DNA of 33,681 bases from Stutzerimonas stutzeri (GCF_024448695.1 NZ_JAMOHY010000032.1:1-33681); one strand, 5' to 3'; shown: positions 17,975-25,929, counted from the first letter of the stretch. Translations and numbers: made by a program. The notes: generated by a model from the letters alone, not told the origin.

Positions 17975-18808
17975 GTGAGCCTGCGCTGGCAACCCGCACG
18001 CCTCGATCCGACGGGTGTAAACGGCTGGGCGGTGGTGCATTGCCAGCAGGGCTTTCTCCATGACGACAGCGGCGTGCTGTTCCCCAGGGATTGGCTGAAA
18101 CGTCTGGACTTGCCACTGATCAGCGAACAGGGCTTGGGTTACTTCGATGGCGAGCCTGTGTTCCTGTTCGAGCTGGCTCACCAGGCCGAGGTGCCTGGCG
18201 CGTCTTGGCAGGGATTGCGCCAGTTCATGCTGCAGGATGAGGATGTCGACAGGTTTCGCATGCTTGGTTTTGCCGCGCAGATCGGCACCTGGGCCAACCA
18301 GCATCGTTTCTGTGGCCGTTGCGGCCAGCCGATGCGTCAGCATCCCTCGGAGCGCGCGATGCAGTGTGCCTCGTGCGGGATCCATCACTACCCGCGTATC
18401 TCTCCGAGCATGATCGTACTGGTGACCCGTGGCGACGAGCTTTTGCTGGCACGCTCGCCGCGCTTCGCGCCTGGTGTCTACAGCACCCTCGCCGGGTTCG
18501 TTGAACCGGGCGAGTCGGTGGAGCAATGCGTGATACGGAAAGTACACGAAGAAGTAGGGATTGCTATCCACAGGCCGCACTACATCTGCAGCCAGGGCTG
18601 GCCGTTTCCACATTCGCTGATGCTCGGCTTTCATGCTGAATATGCGGCGGGGGACATCATCCTTCAGCCGGAAGAGATCGAGGATGCCGGCTGGTTCCAT
18701 ATAGACCAGCTACCCGCCTTGCCCGCGCCGAAATCCATTGCCCGCTATCTCATCGAGCTGTACCTGGCTCGGCGTTCAGGCCGCGCCGAACCAGTGCTGC
18801 CAGGCTAA
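17975..18808 (+). CDS. nudC: NudC-type NAD+ diphosphatase with an altered Nudix box
   Basis: NudC hydrolyses NADH/NAD+ to NMN and AMP and removes NAD caps from RNA. The 277-residue protein has an N-terminal domain, a four-cysteine zinc site (Cys113, Cys116, Cys131, Cys134), a Nudix domain from about 142, and the NudC-type segment [11 protein letters not shown] (206-216; the family usually has a proline at 208). The Nudix box begins at Gly174 with Glu180 and Arg188, but the next residue is Lys189, encoded by AAA at 18539-18541, where REUxEExGU requires Glu. Glu192 and Glu193 are present. That position is a metal-binding glutamate in E. coli NudC. Translation starts at GTG immediately after the upstream stop, so it is probably coupled. 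The 3' end overlaps the convergent permease gene by 33 bases. Confidence 0.85.
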   Translation: MSLRWQPARLDPTGVNGWAVVHCQQGFLHDDSGVLFPRDWLKRLDLPLISEQGLGYFDGEPVFLFELAHQAEVPGASWQGLRQFMLQDEDVDRFRMLGFAAQIGTWANQHRFCGRCGQPMRQHPSERAMQCASCGIHHYPRISPSMIVLVTRGDELLLARSPRFAPGVYSTLAGFVEPGESVEQCVIRKVHEEVGIAIHRPHYICSQGWPFPHSLMLGFHAEYAAGDIILQPEEIEDAGWFHIDQLPALPAPKSIARYLIELYLARRSGRAEPVLPG

Positions 18809-19558
18809 GCGCAGGCTTAACAGCAAAACCACGAAGATGAATATTGGCCGGATGAATTTCGAGCCACCGCGGATTGCCGTTCGCGCGCCAAGGTAGGCAC
18901 CAGCCATCAATGCCAGTCCCATGCCAAGGCCCAGCACCCAGGCAACCTGACCGCTGATGATGAAAACAGCCAGTGCCGTACCGTTGCTGACGAAGTTCAT
19001 GCTGCGCGCCACACCGCTCGCCCTGAGCAGATCCAGCGGATAAAGCAACAGGCTGCTGACCGTCCAGAAGGCGCCCGTACCGGGTCCCGCAATACCGTCA
19101 TAGAAGCCAAGCCCCAATCCCTGCGGCCACTGGCGATGTTTGCCAATCGATGCAGTGTTGTCTTTGGGCGTCGCTGGAACGGGGTTGAACAGCAGATACA
19201 GCCCACAGACAAAAACCACCAGGGGCAGCAGCTGGTTTAGCCAGCGCGCAGGAATCAGATGCGCCAGTCCGGCGCCAAGTGCCGCACCAATGGCAGTGGC
19301 GACCAGCGCACGACGCCACTGCCGGGGAGCGAAGAGCTTGCGTCGATAAAAGGTGAAGCTGGCCGTGGCTGAACCGAAGGTCGCGCACAGCTTGTTGGTA
19401 CCCAGTACCAGGTGGGGCGGCAGGCCGGCGGTAAGCAGAGCAGGCAGGGTCAGCAGGCCACCACCACCGGCAATGGCATCGATAAAGCCGGCAAGAAAGG
19501 CAACCACCAGCAAGGCCGCCAGCACGGAGAGATCCAGGGGTAATTCGAGAAAGGGCAT
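18776..19558 (-). CDS. TSUP family membrane protein (TauE/SafE, DUF81-like permease)
   Basis: This is a multi-pass inner-membrane protein of the sulfite exporter TauE/SafE family, which moves sulfur-containing or organic anions; its substrate is unknown. The chosen ATG at 19558 gives 260 residues with about seven to eight hydrophobic helices. Family marks are the first-repeat motif [19 protein letters not shown] (about 24-42), [10 protein letters not shown] (about 53-62) and the second-repeat [14 protein letters not shown]. Reading from the ATG at 19630 would add 24 residues without a membrane segment and is less likely. The gene is convergent with nudC, overlapping it by 33 bases, and divergent from the membrane protein at 19756. 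Confidence 0.88.
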   Translation of the reverse strand: MPFLELPLDLSVLAALLVVAFLAGFIDAIAGGGGLLTLPALLTAGLPPHLVLGTNKLCATFGSATASFTFYRRKLFAPRQWRRALVATAIGAALGAGLAHLIPARWLNQLLPLVVFVCGLYLLFNPVPATPKDNTASIGKHRQWPQGLGLGFYDGIAGPGTGAFWTVSSLLLYPLDLLRASGVARSMNFVSNGTALAVFIISGQVAWVLGLGMGLALMAGAYLGARTAIRGGSKFIRPIFIFVVLLLSLRLAWQHWFGAA

Positions 19559-19606
19559 GGAGGCACTTGCTAATGAGACGAAGGGGAGAAAAGCATGCAA
19601 TGGCGC

Positions 19607-19635
19607 ATGATGCCGTTTGCTCAGCGCCAAGCCAA
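19607..19635 (-). promoter_or_regulatory. Candidate sigma70 promoter of the TSUP gene
   Basis: Minus-strand TTGGCT (19635-19630, four of six) and CATCAT (19612-19607, four of six) are separated by 17 bases. The predicted start is about 40 bases before the ATG at 19558. Confidence 0.35.
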
Positions 19636-19656
19636 CGGTCTGACAATCTGAAGCAG

Positions 19657-19669
19657 CGACATAATGTCG
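19657..19669. promoter_or_regulatory. Perfect 6-1-6 dyad, operator candidate
   Basis: CGACAT-A-ATGTCG forms a perfect inverted repeat in the 197-base gap between the divergent TSUP gene and the membrane protein gene. It contains CATAAT, a -10-like word, and lies just upstream of the TSUP -35 candidate. No regulator is encoded nearby. Confidence 0.4.
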
Positions 19670-19755
19670 ACCCGTAATCAGTGTTCCATGCTGATACTGG
19701 ATGCCACGCAGAGTGCCACTGATAATGCTTCACCCTTTTTTCAGGAAAGCGTGAG

Positions 19756-20403
19756 ATGCAATATCTGGGACTTGCCGTAGGTGTCGGCTTCCTTGCGCTG
19801 GTAACGGCTCTGGTCGCGCTGCGTGTGCTGTTGGGTGGCAACTGGCTGCTGGGGTGGTTGCGCGGTTCCTTCGGCTTATTATTGCTCGTGCTGGGCGGTG
19901 TGATTGGGCTGGTTGCCTGGGATGTCACCCGTTATCGCTCCCTGCCACAGGACGAGCCACTGGCGCGACTGGTCTTTCAGCCCGAAGGACAACAGCGTTA
20001 TCAGGTGAGGCTTGAACAGGCAGGGCAGGCCCGCTTCGTTACGCTGGAAGGCGACCTCTGGCAGCTTGATCTGCGCGTGCTCCAGTGGAGAGGGTTGGCA
20101 TCCTTGATCGGCCTGGAAAACGGCTTTCGACTGCAAAGACTTTCTGGGCGCTACCTGGCGGTCGAACAGCAGGAGCAAGCGCGCAATGTGCGGGTCGAGC
20201 TTGAAGAGAGCAAGCTGGGGCTGGATTTCTGGGCCTGGTTGCAGCGCTGTCAGTGTGGCTCGCTGCTGGTCGCCGCACAGCATCGCCGAGTCAGTTTCCT
20301 GCCTATCGCTGACGGCGCCGAATATGCCATCAAGATGACGCCGACAGGGCCACTGGCACAGCCGGTGAATGCCGCCGCCCAGCAAGCGATGAAGGATTGG
20401 TAG
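19756..20403 (+). CDS. Membrane-anchored protein of unknown function
   Basis: I do not recognise this family by function. The 215-residue protein opens with two hydrophobic helices (about 4-24 and 38-56) joined by a short loop (LGGNWLLGWLRG), followed by a soluble domain of about 155 residues rich in beta-strand-like alternation (YQVRLEQAGQARFVTLEGDLWQLDLRVLQW). An absence of charge before the first helix makes topology uncertain, so the soluble domain could be on either side. AGGAAAG lies six bases before the ATG, and GATAAT at 19721-19726 is a possible -10. It is transcribed alone and ends at a strong terminator. Relatives are found in the same place in pseudomonads as far as I recall. Confidence 0.75.
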   Translation: MQYLGLAVGVGFLALVTALVALRVLLGGNWLLGWLRGSFGLLLLVLGGVIGLVAWDVTRYRSLPQDEPLARLVFQPEGQQRYQVRLEQAGQARFVTLEGDLWQLDLRVLQWRGLASLIGLENGFRLQRLSGRYLAVEQQEQARNVRVELEESKLGLDFWAWLQRCQCGSLLVAAQHRRVSFLPIADGAEYAIKMTPTGPLAQPVNAAAQQAMKDW

Positions 20404-20420
20404 CTGGGCGGTATCGATCC

Positions 20421-20445
20421 CGGGAGCCTGCCAGCTCCCGTTTTT
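20421..20445 (+). terminator. Rho-independent terminator after the 215-residue membrane protein
   Basis: A seven-base stem CGGGAGC/GCTCCCG (20421-20427 and 20434-20440) with a six-base loop is followed by TTTTT. It separates this gene from the convergent SDR gene, whose stop lies four bases beyond the T run. Confidence 0.85.
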
Positions 20446-20448
20446 CAT

Positions 20449-21216
20449 TCAGGCGAGATAACCGCCGTCCACATTGAGCGCCAGACCTGTGGTGTAACTG
20501 GAAGCGTCGCTGGCCAGGTAGAGCACCGCGCCGGTCATTTCTTCGGGATTGGCTACGCGATGCAGGGGGATATGCCGCAGTGCCTCTTCACGGATGGCAT
20601 CGTTACTGACCAGTGCCGAGGCGAACTTGGTGTCGGTCAGCCCTGGCAGCAGGGCGTTGCAGCGGATGCCCAGCGGTGCGCATTCCTTGGCGAAGGCCTT
20701 GGTCATGTTGATTACGGCGGCCTTGGTGACCGAATAGATCCCCTGAAAATGCCCCGGTGTGACGCCATTGATCGACGCGACATTGATGATGCTGCCGCCG
20801 CCGTGCTCGCGCATCAGCTTGCCGGCTTCGACGGACATGAAGAAATAGCCGCGAATGTTCACGTCCACGGTTTTCTGAAATGCCGAGACATCGGTGTCGA
20901 GGATGTGGCAGAACTGCGGGTTGGTCGCCGCGTTGTTCACCAGAATGTCGAGGCGTCCGAATTCCTCTCGGATACGGGTGAAAACGGCCTGGATCTGCTC
21001 CAGTTCGCCAATGTGGCAGGCTATCGCCGTGGCCTTGCCGCCCTCGGCGTTGATGGCGTCGGCCACCGCCTGACAACCCTCTATCTTGCGGCTGGAAACG
21101 ATGACATGGGCCCCTTGCCGGGCAAGCAGTCTGGCAATGGCCTCGCCAATGCCACGGCTGGCGCCGGAGACGAAGGCGATCTTGCCATCCAGGTCGAAAA
21201 GAGTGGTTTTGTTCAT
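20449..21216 (-). CDS. Short-chain dehydrogenase/reductase
   Basis: This is a classical SDR, 255 residues from the ATG at 21216 (AGGAAAA upstream). The cofactor motif SGASRGIGEAIARLL (17-31) is followed by SSRK (41-44). NNAA is at 94-97, Asn120, Ser148 (NVASING), Tyr161 and Lys165 (YSVTK) complete the catalytic tetrad, and PG near 190 follows. The arginine after the second strand (SSR) suggests NADP(H) rather than NAD(H), but this is only a tendency. The gene starts 29 bases after the kinase-like gene on the same strand, so the two probably act together. The substrate is likely a hydroxyacyl- or ketoacyl-CoA or a related alcohol, inferred from the partner gene. Confidence 0.88.
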   Translation of the reverse strand: MNKTTLFDLDGKIAFVSGASRGIGEAIARLLARQGAHVIVSSRKIEGCQAVADAINAEGGKATAIACHIGELEQIQAVFTRIREEFGRLDILVNNAATNPQFCHILDTDVSAFQKTVDVNIRGYFFMSVEAGKLMREHGGGSIINVASINGVTPGHFQGIYSVTKAAVINMTKAFAKECAPLGIRCNALLPGLTDTKFASALVSNDAIREEALRHIPLHRVANPEEMTGAVLYLASDASSYTTGLALNVDGGYLA

Positions 21217-21245
21217 GGTGCGGTTTTCCTGTGATGGTAGCTGTT

Positions 21246-22313
21246 CTACAGCTTCGACTTGTGGATGACCTTCAGACACATCTGCTCAAGCAGGGCGTTG
21301 AGTTGCACGAACCTGGCGAATCGCTTGTCCTGGGTCTGGCCGTGGAAATAGCGGTAGTAGATCTGTTGAATGATGCCGGCCAGTCGGAACAGGCCATAGG
21401 TGTAGTAGTAATCAAAGTTGTCGATGCGGATGCCGGCGCGTTCAGCGTAGTAATCGACGAACTGCTGGCGCGTGAGCATGCCTGGCGCGTTGCTCGGCTG
21501 TTTGCGCATCAACTGCACGGGCGCCGGGTCATTAGCTTCGATCCAGTAGGCGAGGGTGTTGCCCAGGTCCATCAGTGGGTCGCCGAGGGTGGTCATCTCC
21601 CAGTCGAGTACGCCGATGATCTCCATCGGGTTGTCCGGGTTGAGGATGACGTTGTCGAAGCGGTAATCGTTGTGGATGATGGCGGGCTTGGGATGATCGG
21701 CTGGCATCTTGTCGCGCAGCCAGGCCTTGACCGGCTCCCAGCTCGGCGCATCGGGGGTGATGGCGCGCTCGTAGCGCTCGATCCAGCCGCTGATCTGGCG
21801 CTGCACATAACCCTCAGGCTTGCCCAAGTCGGCCAGCCCGCAGGCCTGGTAATCGACGTTGTGCAGATCGACGAACTTGTCGATGAAGCTCCTGCACAGG
21901 GCACGGGTCTGCTCCGGCGTGAAGCCGAGCTCCGCCGGCATGTCTTCGCGCAGGATGATGCCCTTGACCCGCTCCATGACATAGAACTCGGCACCGATAA
22001 GGTTCTCGTCGGTGCAGTGAGCATAAGCCTTGGGGCAGTAGGGGAAGCCGGCGTTGAGCTGATTGAGGATGCGGTATTCGCGGCCCATGTCATGTGCCGA
22101 CCTGGCCTTCTGGCCGAACGGCGGGCGGCGCAGCACCAGCTCCCGGCCCGGATACTCCAGCAGATAGGTCAGGTTGGACGCGCCACCGGGAAACTGTGAA
22201 ATGCGCGGCATACCTTCAAGGCCTGGAATATGAGCCTTCAGGTATGGATCGATGATATCGACCGGCAGTTGCTCACCCTCTCGGATGTGGCTGGTCTGAT
22301 CTGTGAGCGCCAT
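21246..22313 (-). CDS. Aminoglycoside phosphotransferase-fold kinase, ACAD10/11 and LvaA-like
   Basis: This is a 355-residue small-molecule kinase of the APH superfamily. The ATP site starts at FPGGASNLTYLL (41-52) with the lysine-like strand LVLRRPP (59-65). The catalytic loop is IIHNDYRFDNVIL (212-224) with Asp216 and Asn221, and the metal aspartate is Asp237 in GVLDWEMTTLGDPLMDLG. The LDWE/TLGDPLMDLG wording is typical of the group joined to acyl-CoA dehydrogenases in ACAD10/11 and of P. putida LvaA, which phosphorylates 4-hydroxyacyl-CoA. It is therefore unlikely to be an antibiotic resistance gene. AAAGGGG precedes the ATG. It is transcribed with the SDR. An acyl-CoA dehydrogenase partner is not present in this window. 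Confidence 0.85.
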   Translation of the reverse strand: MALTDQTSHIREGEQLPVDIIDPYLKAHIPGLEGMPRISQFPGGASNLTYLLEYPGRELVLRRPPFGQKARSAHDMGREYRILNQLNAGFPYCPKAYAHCTDENLIGAEFYVMERVKGIILREDMPAELGFTPEQTRALCRSFIDKFVDLHNVDYQACGLADLGKPEGYVQRQISGWIERYERAITPDAPSWEPVKAWLRDKMPADHPKPAIIHNDYRFDNVILNPDNPMEIIGVLDWEMTTLGDPLMDLGNTLAYWIEANDPAPVQLMRKQPSNAPGMLTRQQFVDYYAERAGIRIDNFDYYYTYGLFRLAGIIQQIYYRYFHGQTQDKRFARFVQLNALLEQMCLKVIHKSKL

Positions 22314-22464
22314 GCGTGCCCCTTTCTAATCAATGCTGTAAGCAGGTTAACGGCTAATCTAAGTGCCGGGCGTCGTCTTCACCAAGAGAAGCGGCTTGTT
22401 ATTGGCCGGGGTGTTGCCATGCAATCAAGGTGCTTGATGCCGGATAGTCATTGGATGTACCCAT

Positions 22465-22498
22465 AAAAAAACCGAAATCTTCCGATTTCGGTTTTTTT
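22465..22498. terminator. Bidirectional rho-independent terminator
   Basis: An eight-base stem CCGAAATC/GATTTCGG (22472-22479 and 22484-22491) with loop TTCC is flanked by seven A on the left and seven T on the right, so it can work in both directions. On the minus strand it ends the phosphatase-SCP2 unit before the kinase-SDR unit begins. Confidence 0.9.
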
Positions 22499-22513
22499 GC
22501 ACATCCGGGCGGG

Positions 22514-22828
22514 TCAGGCCGGGAAGAGTTCGCTCAGCTTCAACGCCAGCATCATGTCGCCTTCGGCGCGCAGCTTGCCGGCCATGAAAGCCTGCATACC
22601 GTCGGTTTCGCCGCTGATCACGCCCTGCATGGTTTCGCTGTCCATGATCAGCGTGACGTTGGCATCGGCCGATTCGCCCTTGTTGAAGTCGCAGGTGCCG
22701 TCCTTGACGATGAGGTAGTAGTTTTCTGCATCGGTGATGTTGAACTGGAAAACCAGATCCAGGCCAGTGGCGGCGCTGGCGTTGAACTTGGCCTTCATGC
22801 CCTGAATGGTGTCGTCGACGGTGCTCAT
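22514..22828 (-). CDS. SCP2 sterol-carrier-like lipid-binding protein
   Basis: This is a small (104-residue) cytoplasmic protein of the SCP-2 fold, which binds acyl-CoAs or other lipids in a hydrophobic tunnel. Family marks are the strand pattern LDLVFQFNITDAENYYLIVKDGTCDFNKG, DANVTLIMDSETM, and the C-terminal AFMAGKLRAEGDMMLALKLSELF, where the GKL(R/K)xxGDM..A segment is diagnostic. AAAGGA lies upstream of the ATG. It follows the histidine phosphatase by 57 bases in the same transcript and ends at the bidirectional terminator. Nearby acyl-CoA genes (kinase and SDR) suggest a role in holding an acyl-CoA substrate, which is inference. Confidence 0.9.
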   Translation of the reverse strand: MSTVDDTIQGMKAKFNASAATGLDLVFQFNITDAENYYLIVKDGTCDFNKGESADANVTLIMDSETMQGVISGETDGMQAFMAGKLRAEGDMMLALKLSELFPA

Positions 22829-22885
22829 GGATATGTCCTTTTTATCGTGAAAAACATGCGATCTCTGATCGCGTTGAAATGGAGC

Positions 22886-23599
22886 CTATCGCCAGGTGAT
22901 GAGCTCCGGATTCTTTAACAGTTCCAGATGTACGTGATTGTTGAAGGATGCCAGGGAGACTTCCTTTTCGCGAAACTTCAACTGGCTGAGGGAGGTATTG
23001 ACGATCTGCCAGTTCAATTCGAAGGCCTTTATCGACTGCATCCCGAGGATCAGCTGAAGCAATGCGGTGATGGTTCCGCCCGAGGTAAAAACCGCGATAC
23101 GGTCCTTCGGACCGGCCTGCTCAAGCAGGCGGTTCAGGCCACCCTCGACGCGCTCGATGAAGCCCTGCCAGCTTTCCAGGCCTTCCTTTTCATGTTCGCC
23201 CGAAACCCATCGCTGAATCACGTGACTGAACAGGCGCTGGAACTCGGCGCGGTGATTGGCCGCATTGTGCAAAATGCGCAGAGCGTCAGGCTCGATGCGC
23301 AACAGATCGTCCATATGCGCCCGAATCACCTCGTCGGCGAGGAATTCATTGAATGCCGGAAGGATTTCAACTTCAGGCTGAGGTATTCCGCTGCGGTTTT
23401 CCAACTGCTCGAGCGTCGCCTGTGCCGTATCCTGCTGACGCTTCAATTCGCCGCTGATACAGCGGTCGAAGCGAAGGTCCAGCTCATTGAAATAGTCACC
23501 CAGGGCAGCTGCCTGGCGAAAGCCGAGCGGCGACAGGACGTCATAGTTTTTCGCGCCAAAAGACGCCTGACCGTGTCTGATCAGGTAGATACTACCCAT
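22886..23599 (-). CDS. Histidine phosphatase (phosphoglycerate mutase-like)
   Basis: This is a branch 1 histidine phosphatase of 237 residues. The phospho-histidine is in the N-terminal LIRHGQASFG (about 6-15), with YDVLSPLGFRQAAALGDYF following. The second histidine-side region is less obvious; the GGTITALLQLIL segment replaces the usual GH, so the canonical second histidine is not evident at that place. I chose the ATG at 23599 because GGAG lies six bases upstream; a GTG four codons earlier would contain that site. The gene heads a two-gene unit with SCP2 and has a good promoter. The substrate is unknown; true glycolytic mutase activity is unlikely at this length and context. Confidence 0.82.
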   Translation of the reverse strand: MGSIYLIRHGQASFGAKNYDVLSPLGFRQAAALGDYFNELDLRFDRCISGELKRQQDTAQATLEQLENRSGIPQPEVEILPAFNEFLADEVIRAHMDDLLRIEPDALRILHNAANHRAEFQRLFSHVIQRWVSGEHEKEGLESWQGFIERVEGGLNRLLEQAGPKDRIAVFTSGGTITALLQLILGMQSIKAFELNWQIVNTSLSQLKFREKEVSLASFNNHVHLELLKNPELITWR

Positions 23600-23626
23600 G
23601 CTCTGCTCCACACCCGGATTTTCGCG

Positions 23627-23655
23627 AGGGTAGGGAGAACAACGGGGAGTGTCAA
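23627..23655 (-). promoter_or_regulatory. Sigma70 promoter of the phosphatase-SCP2 unit
   Basis: Minus-strand TTGACA (23655-23650), a perfect -35, is followed after exactly 17 bases by TACCCT (23632-23627), a weak -10. The start would lie about 20 bases before the ATG at 23599. A weak -10 with a consensus -35 may indicate an activated promoter. Confidence 0.5.
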
Positions 23656-23778
23656 CGAAAAATCATACGTTTGTTTGAATTGTCTGGGCTGGCTCCAATA
23701 CCTTGGCGGTCGGTATGCTTGGCCGGTTTGTGCCACGCCGGAGTTCCGTTGGCGCCGTAAGTAATCCGAGGAGGATCT

Positions 23779-24804
23779 GTGGAGTTTCTTGCTGACTATG
23801 CAAGCTTTCTGTTGAAGACCGTAACGTTGGTGATCGCCGTCGTGGTGGTGCTGGTTGCAATCGCTGCGTTACGGCGTGGGCGTGGCAAGCAGACGGGCGG
23901 GCACCTGGAGGTCCACAAGCTCAACGACTTCTACAAGACGATGCGCGAGCGTCTCGAACAGTCGCTGATAGACAAGGATCAGCTCAAGCTGCAGCGCAAG
24001 CGCGAGGCGAAAGTCGAGAAGCTGGCAAAAAAGAATCCGCAAAGCCGGCCACGTGTATTCGTGCTGGATTTCGATGGTGATATCAAGGCATCTGCCGTAG
24101 AGAACATGCGCCACGAAATCACCGCATTGCTGACGCTGGCAACCCCGCAAGACGAAGTGGTGCTGCGCCTGGAAAGTGGCGGTGGCATGGTGCATGGCTA
24201 CGGCCTGGCCGCCTCGCAATTGGTGCGTATTCGCGATGCCGGCGTGCCGCTGACGGTCTGCGTGGACAAAGTGGCGGCCAGCGGCGGCTACATGATGGCT
24301 TGCATCGGGCAGAAGATTCTCTGCGCGCCCTTCGCCATACTCGGCTCGATCGGCGTGGTGGCGCAGTTGCCCAATCTCCATCGTCTGCTGAAAAAGCACG
24401 ACATCGACTACGAGATGCTGACGGCAGGCGAGTACAAGCGGACGCTGACCGTATTCGGTGAGAACACCGAGCAGGGCCGGGAGAAGTTTCAGGAAGATCT
24501 GGAAACCACCCACGAGCTATTCAAAAACTTTGTCGCCCGCTACCGCCAGCAGCTGTCCATTGATGAGGTGGCAACCGGCGAGGTCTGGCTGGGTATCGCT
24601 GCGCTCGGCAAACAGCTGGTTGACGAACTCAAGACCAGCGATGAATACCTGGCCGCACGCTCGCACGAGGCGGATCTGTTCCAGCTGCATTACGTAGAAA
24701 AGAAAAGCCTGCCCGAGCGGTTCGGTATGGCGATGGGTTCAGTCATGGAGCGCGGCCTGCTCAAGGGCTGGAGCCGGCTGAATGAACAACGATTCTGGCA
24801 ATAA
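23779..24804 (+). CDS. sohB: SohB-type inner-membrane serine peptidase (S49, SppA-like)
   Basis: SohB is a signal-peptide-peptidase-like protease anchored in the inner membrane with its active site on the periplasmic side in related proteins. The 341 residues have an N-terminal membrane helix (about 10-31) followed by RRGRGK, a charged helical linker (50-85), and the S49 domain. The nucleophile is Ser168 in DKVAASGGYMMAC and the general base is Lys220 in LTAGEYKRTLTVFGENT, 52 residues apart as expected. Translation begins at GTG with AGGAGG four bases upstream. The acuI gene follows after 11 bases, so the two are co-transcribed. The promoter upstream is not clear; TTGAAT at 23675-23680 is the best -35-like word. 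Confidence 0.93.
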   Translation: MEFLADYASFLLKTVTLVIAVVVVLVAIAALRRGRGKQTGGHLEVHKLNDFYKTMRERLEQSLIDKDQLKLQRKREAKVEKLAKKNPQSRPRVFVLDFDGDIKASAVENMRHEITALLTLATPQDEVVLRLESGGGMVHGYGLAASQLVRIRDAGVPLTVCVDKVAASGGYMMACIGQKILCAPFAILGSIGVVAQLPNLHRLLKKHDIDYEMLTAGEYKRTLTVFGENTEQGREKFQEDLETTHELFKNFVARYRQQLSIDEVATGEVWLGIAALGKQLVDELKTSDEYLAARSHEADLFQLHYVEKKSLPERFGMAMGSVMERGLLKGWSRLNEQRFWQ

Positions 24805-24815
24805 GGGGATAACAG

Positions 24816-25808
24816 ATGACAGCTTTCAAAGCACTGCAAGTCAGCGAGAACGCCGATGGCCGTTTCAACGCCCAGGTGGTCGAACGCACCACTGCTGACC
24901 TGCCGGTCGGCGAGGTGCTGATTCGCGTCAGCTACTCCTCGCTCAATTACAAGGATGCGCTCTCGGCCAGCGGCAACCGTGGCGTTACCCGCAACTATCC
25001 GCATACGCCGGGTATCGATGCCGCCGGCACCGTGGCCGAATCCAGTGTCTCGGAGTTCGCTCCGGGCGATGAAGTCATCGTCACCGGCTATGACCTGGGC
25101 ATGAATACCGCCGGTGGTTTCGGCCAGTACATTCGAGTGCCGGCAGCATGGGTGATCAAGCGCCCCAGCGGCCTTTCACTGCGTGAAGCGATGATTCTCG
25201 GCACGGCAGGCCTGACCGCTGCGCTGTGCGTAGACAAGCTTGAGCAGGCGGGTCTCGAACCCGGTGAAGCCCCCGTGCTGGTAACGGGTGCTACCGGCGG
25301 TGTCGGCAGCATCGCGGTGATGCTGCTTGCCAGCCTCGGTTACAAGGTTGCTGCGGTGACCGGCAAGGCCGATCAGGCTGAGTTCCTGAAAGGTCTTGGC
25401 GCCAGTCAGATTGTGGAACGTGCTGCGTTGCAGAGCGGTGTGGAAAAACCCCTGCTCAAGGAGCAATGGGCGGGCGCAGTGGATACGGTGGGTGGCGATA
25501 TCCTGTTCAACGCGGTGAAATCGCTGCAGCGTGGCGGTAGCGTTGCCTGTTGCGGCCTTACCGCTGGTGTCGGTTTCCAGGCCAGCGTTCTGCCGTTCAT
25601 CCTGCGTGGCGTCAACCTGCTGGGTGTCGATTCGGTAGAGATCCCGTTGGTGGTCAAGGCCTCCATGTGGGACAAGTTGTCCCTGCAATGGAAGCTGCCG
25701 AACATGGACAGGCTGGTGCAGGAGATCACGTTGCAAGCGTTGCCTGAGGCCATCGAGCGCATTCTTGCCGGCCAGCAGGTAGGTCGCATGCTGGTTCGTC
25801 TGGACTGA
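24816..25808 (+). CDS. acuI: Acrylyl-CoA reductase-type zinc-free MDR oxidoreductase (YhdH/AcuI)
   Basis: This is an NADPH-dependent medium-chain dehydrogenase of the YhdH/AcuI group, which reduces the toxic acryloyl-CoA to propionyl-CoA. The 330 residues show the substrate-side motif SYSSLNYKDALSASG (39-53), PHTPGIDAAGTV, the family segment VTGYDLGMNTAGGFGQYIRVP, and the Rossmann glycine motif VTGATGGVGSIAVMLLASLGY. The structural zinc cysteines of alcohol dehydrogenases are absent, as usual for this group. AAGGGGAT precedes the ATG. It follows sohB closely and is followed by a leader element and a 32-codon ORF. Confidence 0.92.
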   Translation: MTAFKALQVSENADGRFNAQVVERTTADLPVGEVLIRVSYSSLNYKDALSASGNRGVTRNYPHTPGIDAAGTVAESSVSEFAPGDEVIVTGYDLGMNTAGGFGQYIRVPAAWVIKRPSGLSLREAMILGTAGLTAALCVDKLEQAGLEPGEAPVLVTGATGGVGSIAVMLLASLGYKVAAVTGKADQAEFLKGLGASQIVERAALQSGVEKPLLKEQWAGAVDTVGGDILFNAVKSLQRGGSVACCGLTAGVGFQASVLPFILRGVNLLGVDSVEIPLVVKASMWDKLSLQWKLPNMDRLVQEITLQALPEAIERILAGQQVGRMLVRLD

Positions 25809-25883
25809 ACGTGCAGTGCCAGCCCGTGACACCCGAGCGGGCAGAATCACGGCTATAGGCTTCATAGCCATTATCGATTTCGT

Positions 25884-25929
25884 TGTTGCGTTCGATTGAG
25901 AGAAGCTAATGCAACTCTTGAACGCAACA
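25884..25929 (+). repeat. 10-bp inverted repeat just upstream of the 32-residue ORF
   Basis: TGTTGCGTTC (25884-25893) and GAACGCAACA (25920-25929) are perfect inverted copies separated by 26 bases. The right arm ends two bases before the AGGA ribosome binding site at 25932-25935. Inside the loop AGAG and CTCT can extend the pairing. It could be an operator or a folded leader. The stretch between acuI and this element (25809-25883) contains only a weak GGCTAT/ATAGCC repeat at 25851-25869. Confidence 0.6.

Noticed and set aside
21246..22313. Aminoglycoside resistance gene
   Set aside because: The fold is APH-like, but the TLGDPLMDLG wording and the neighbouring SDR point to the ACAD10/11-LvaA kinase group.
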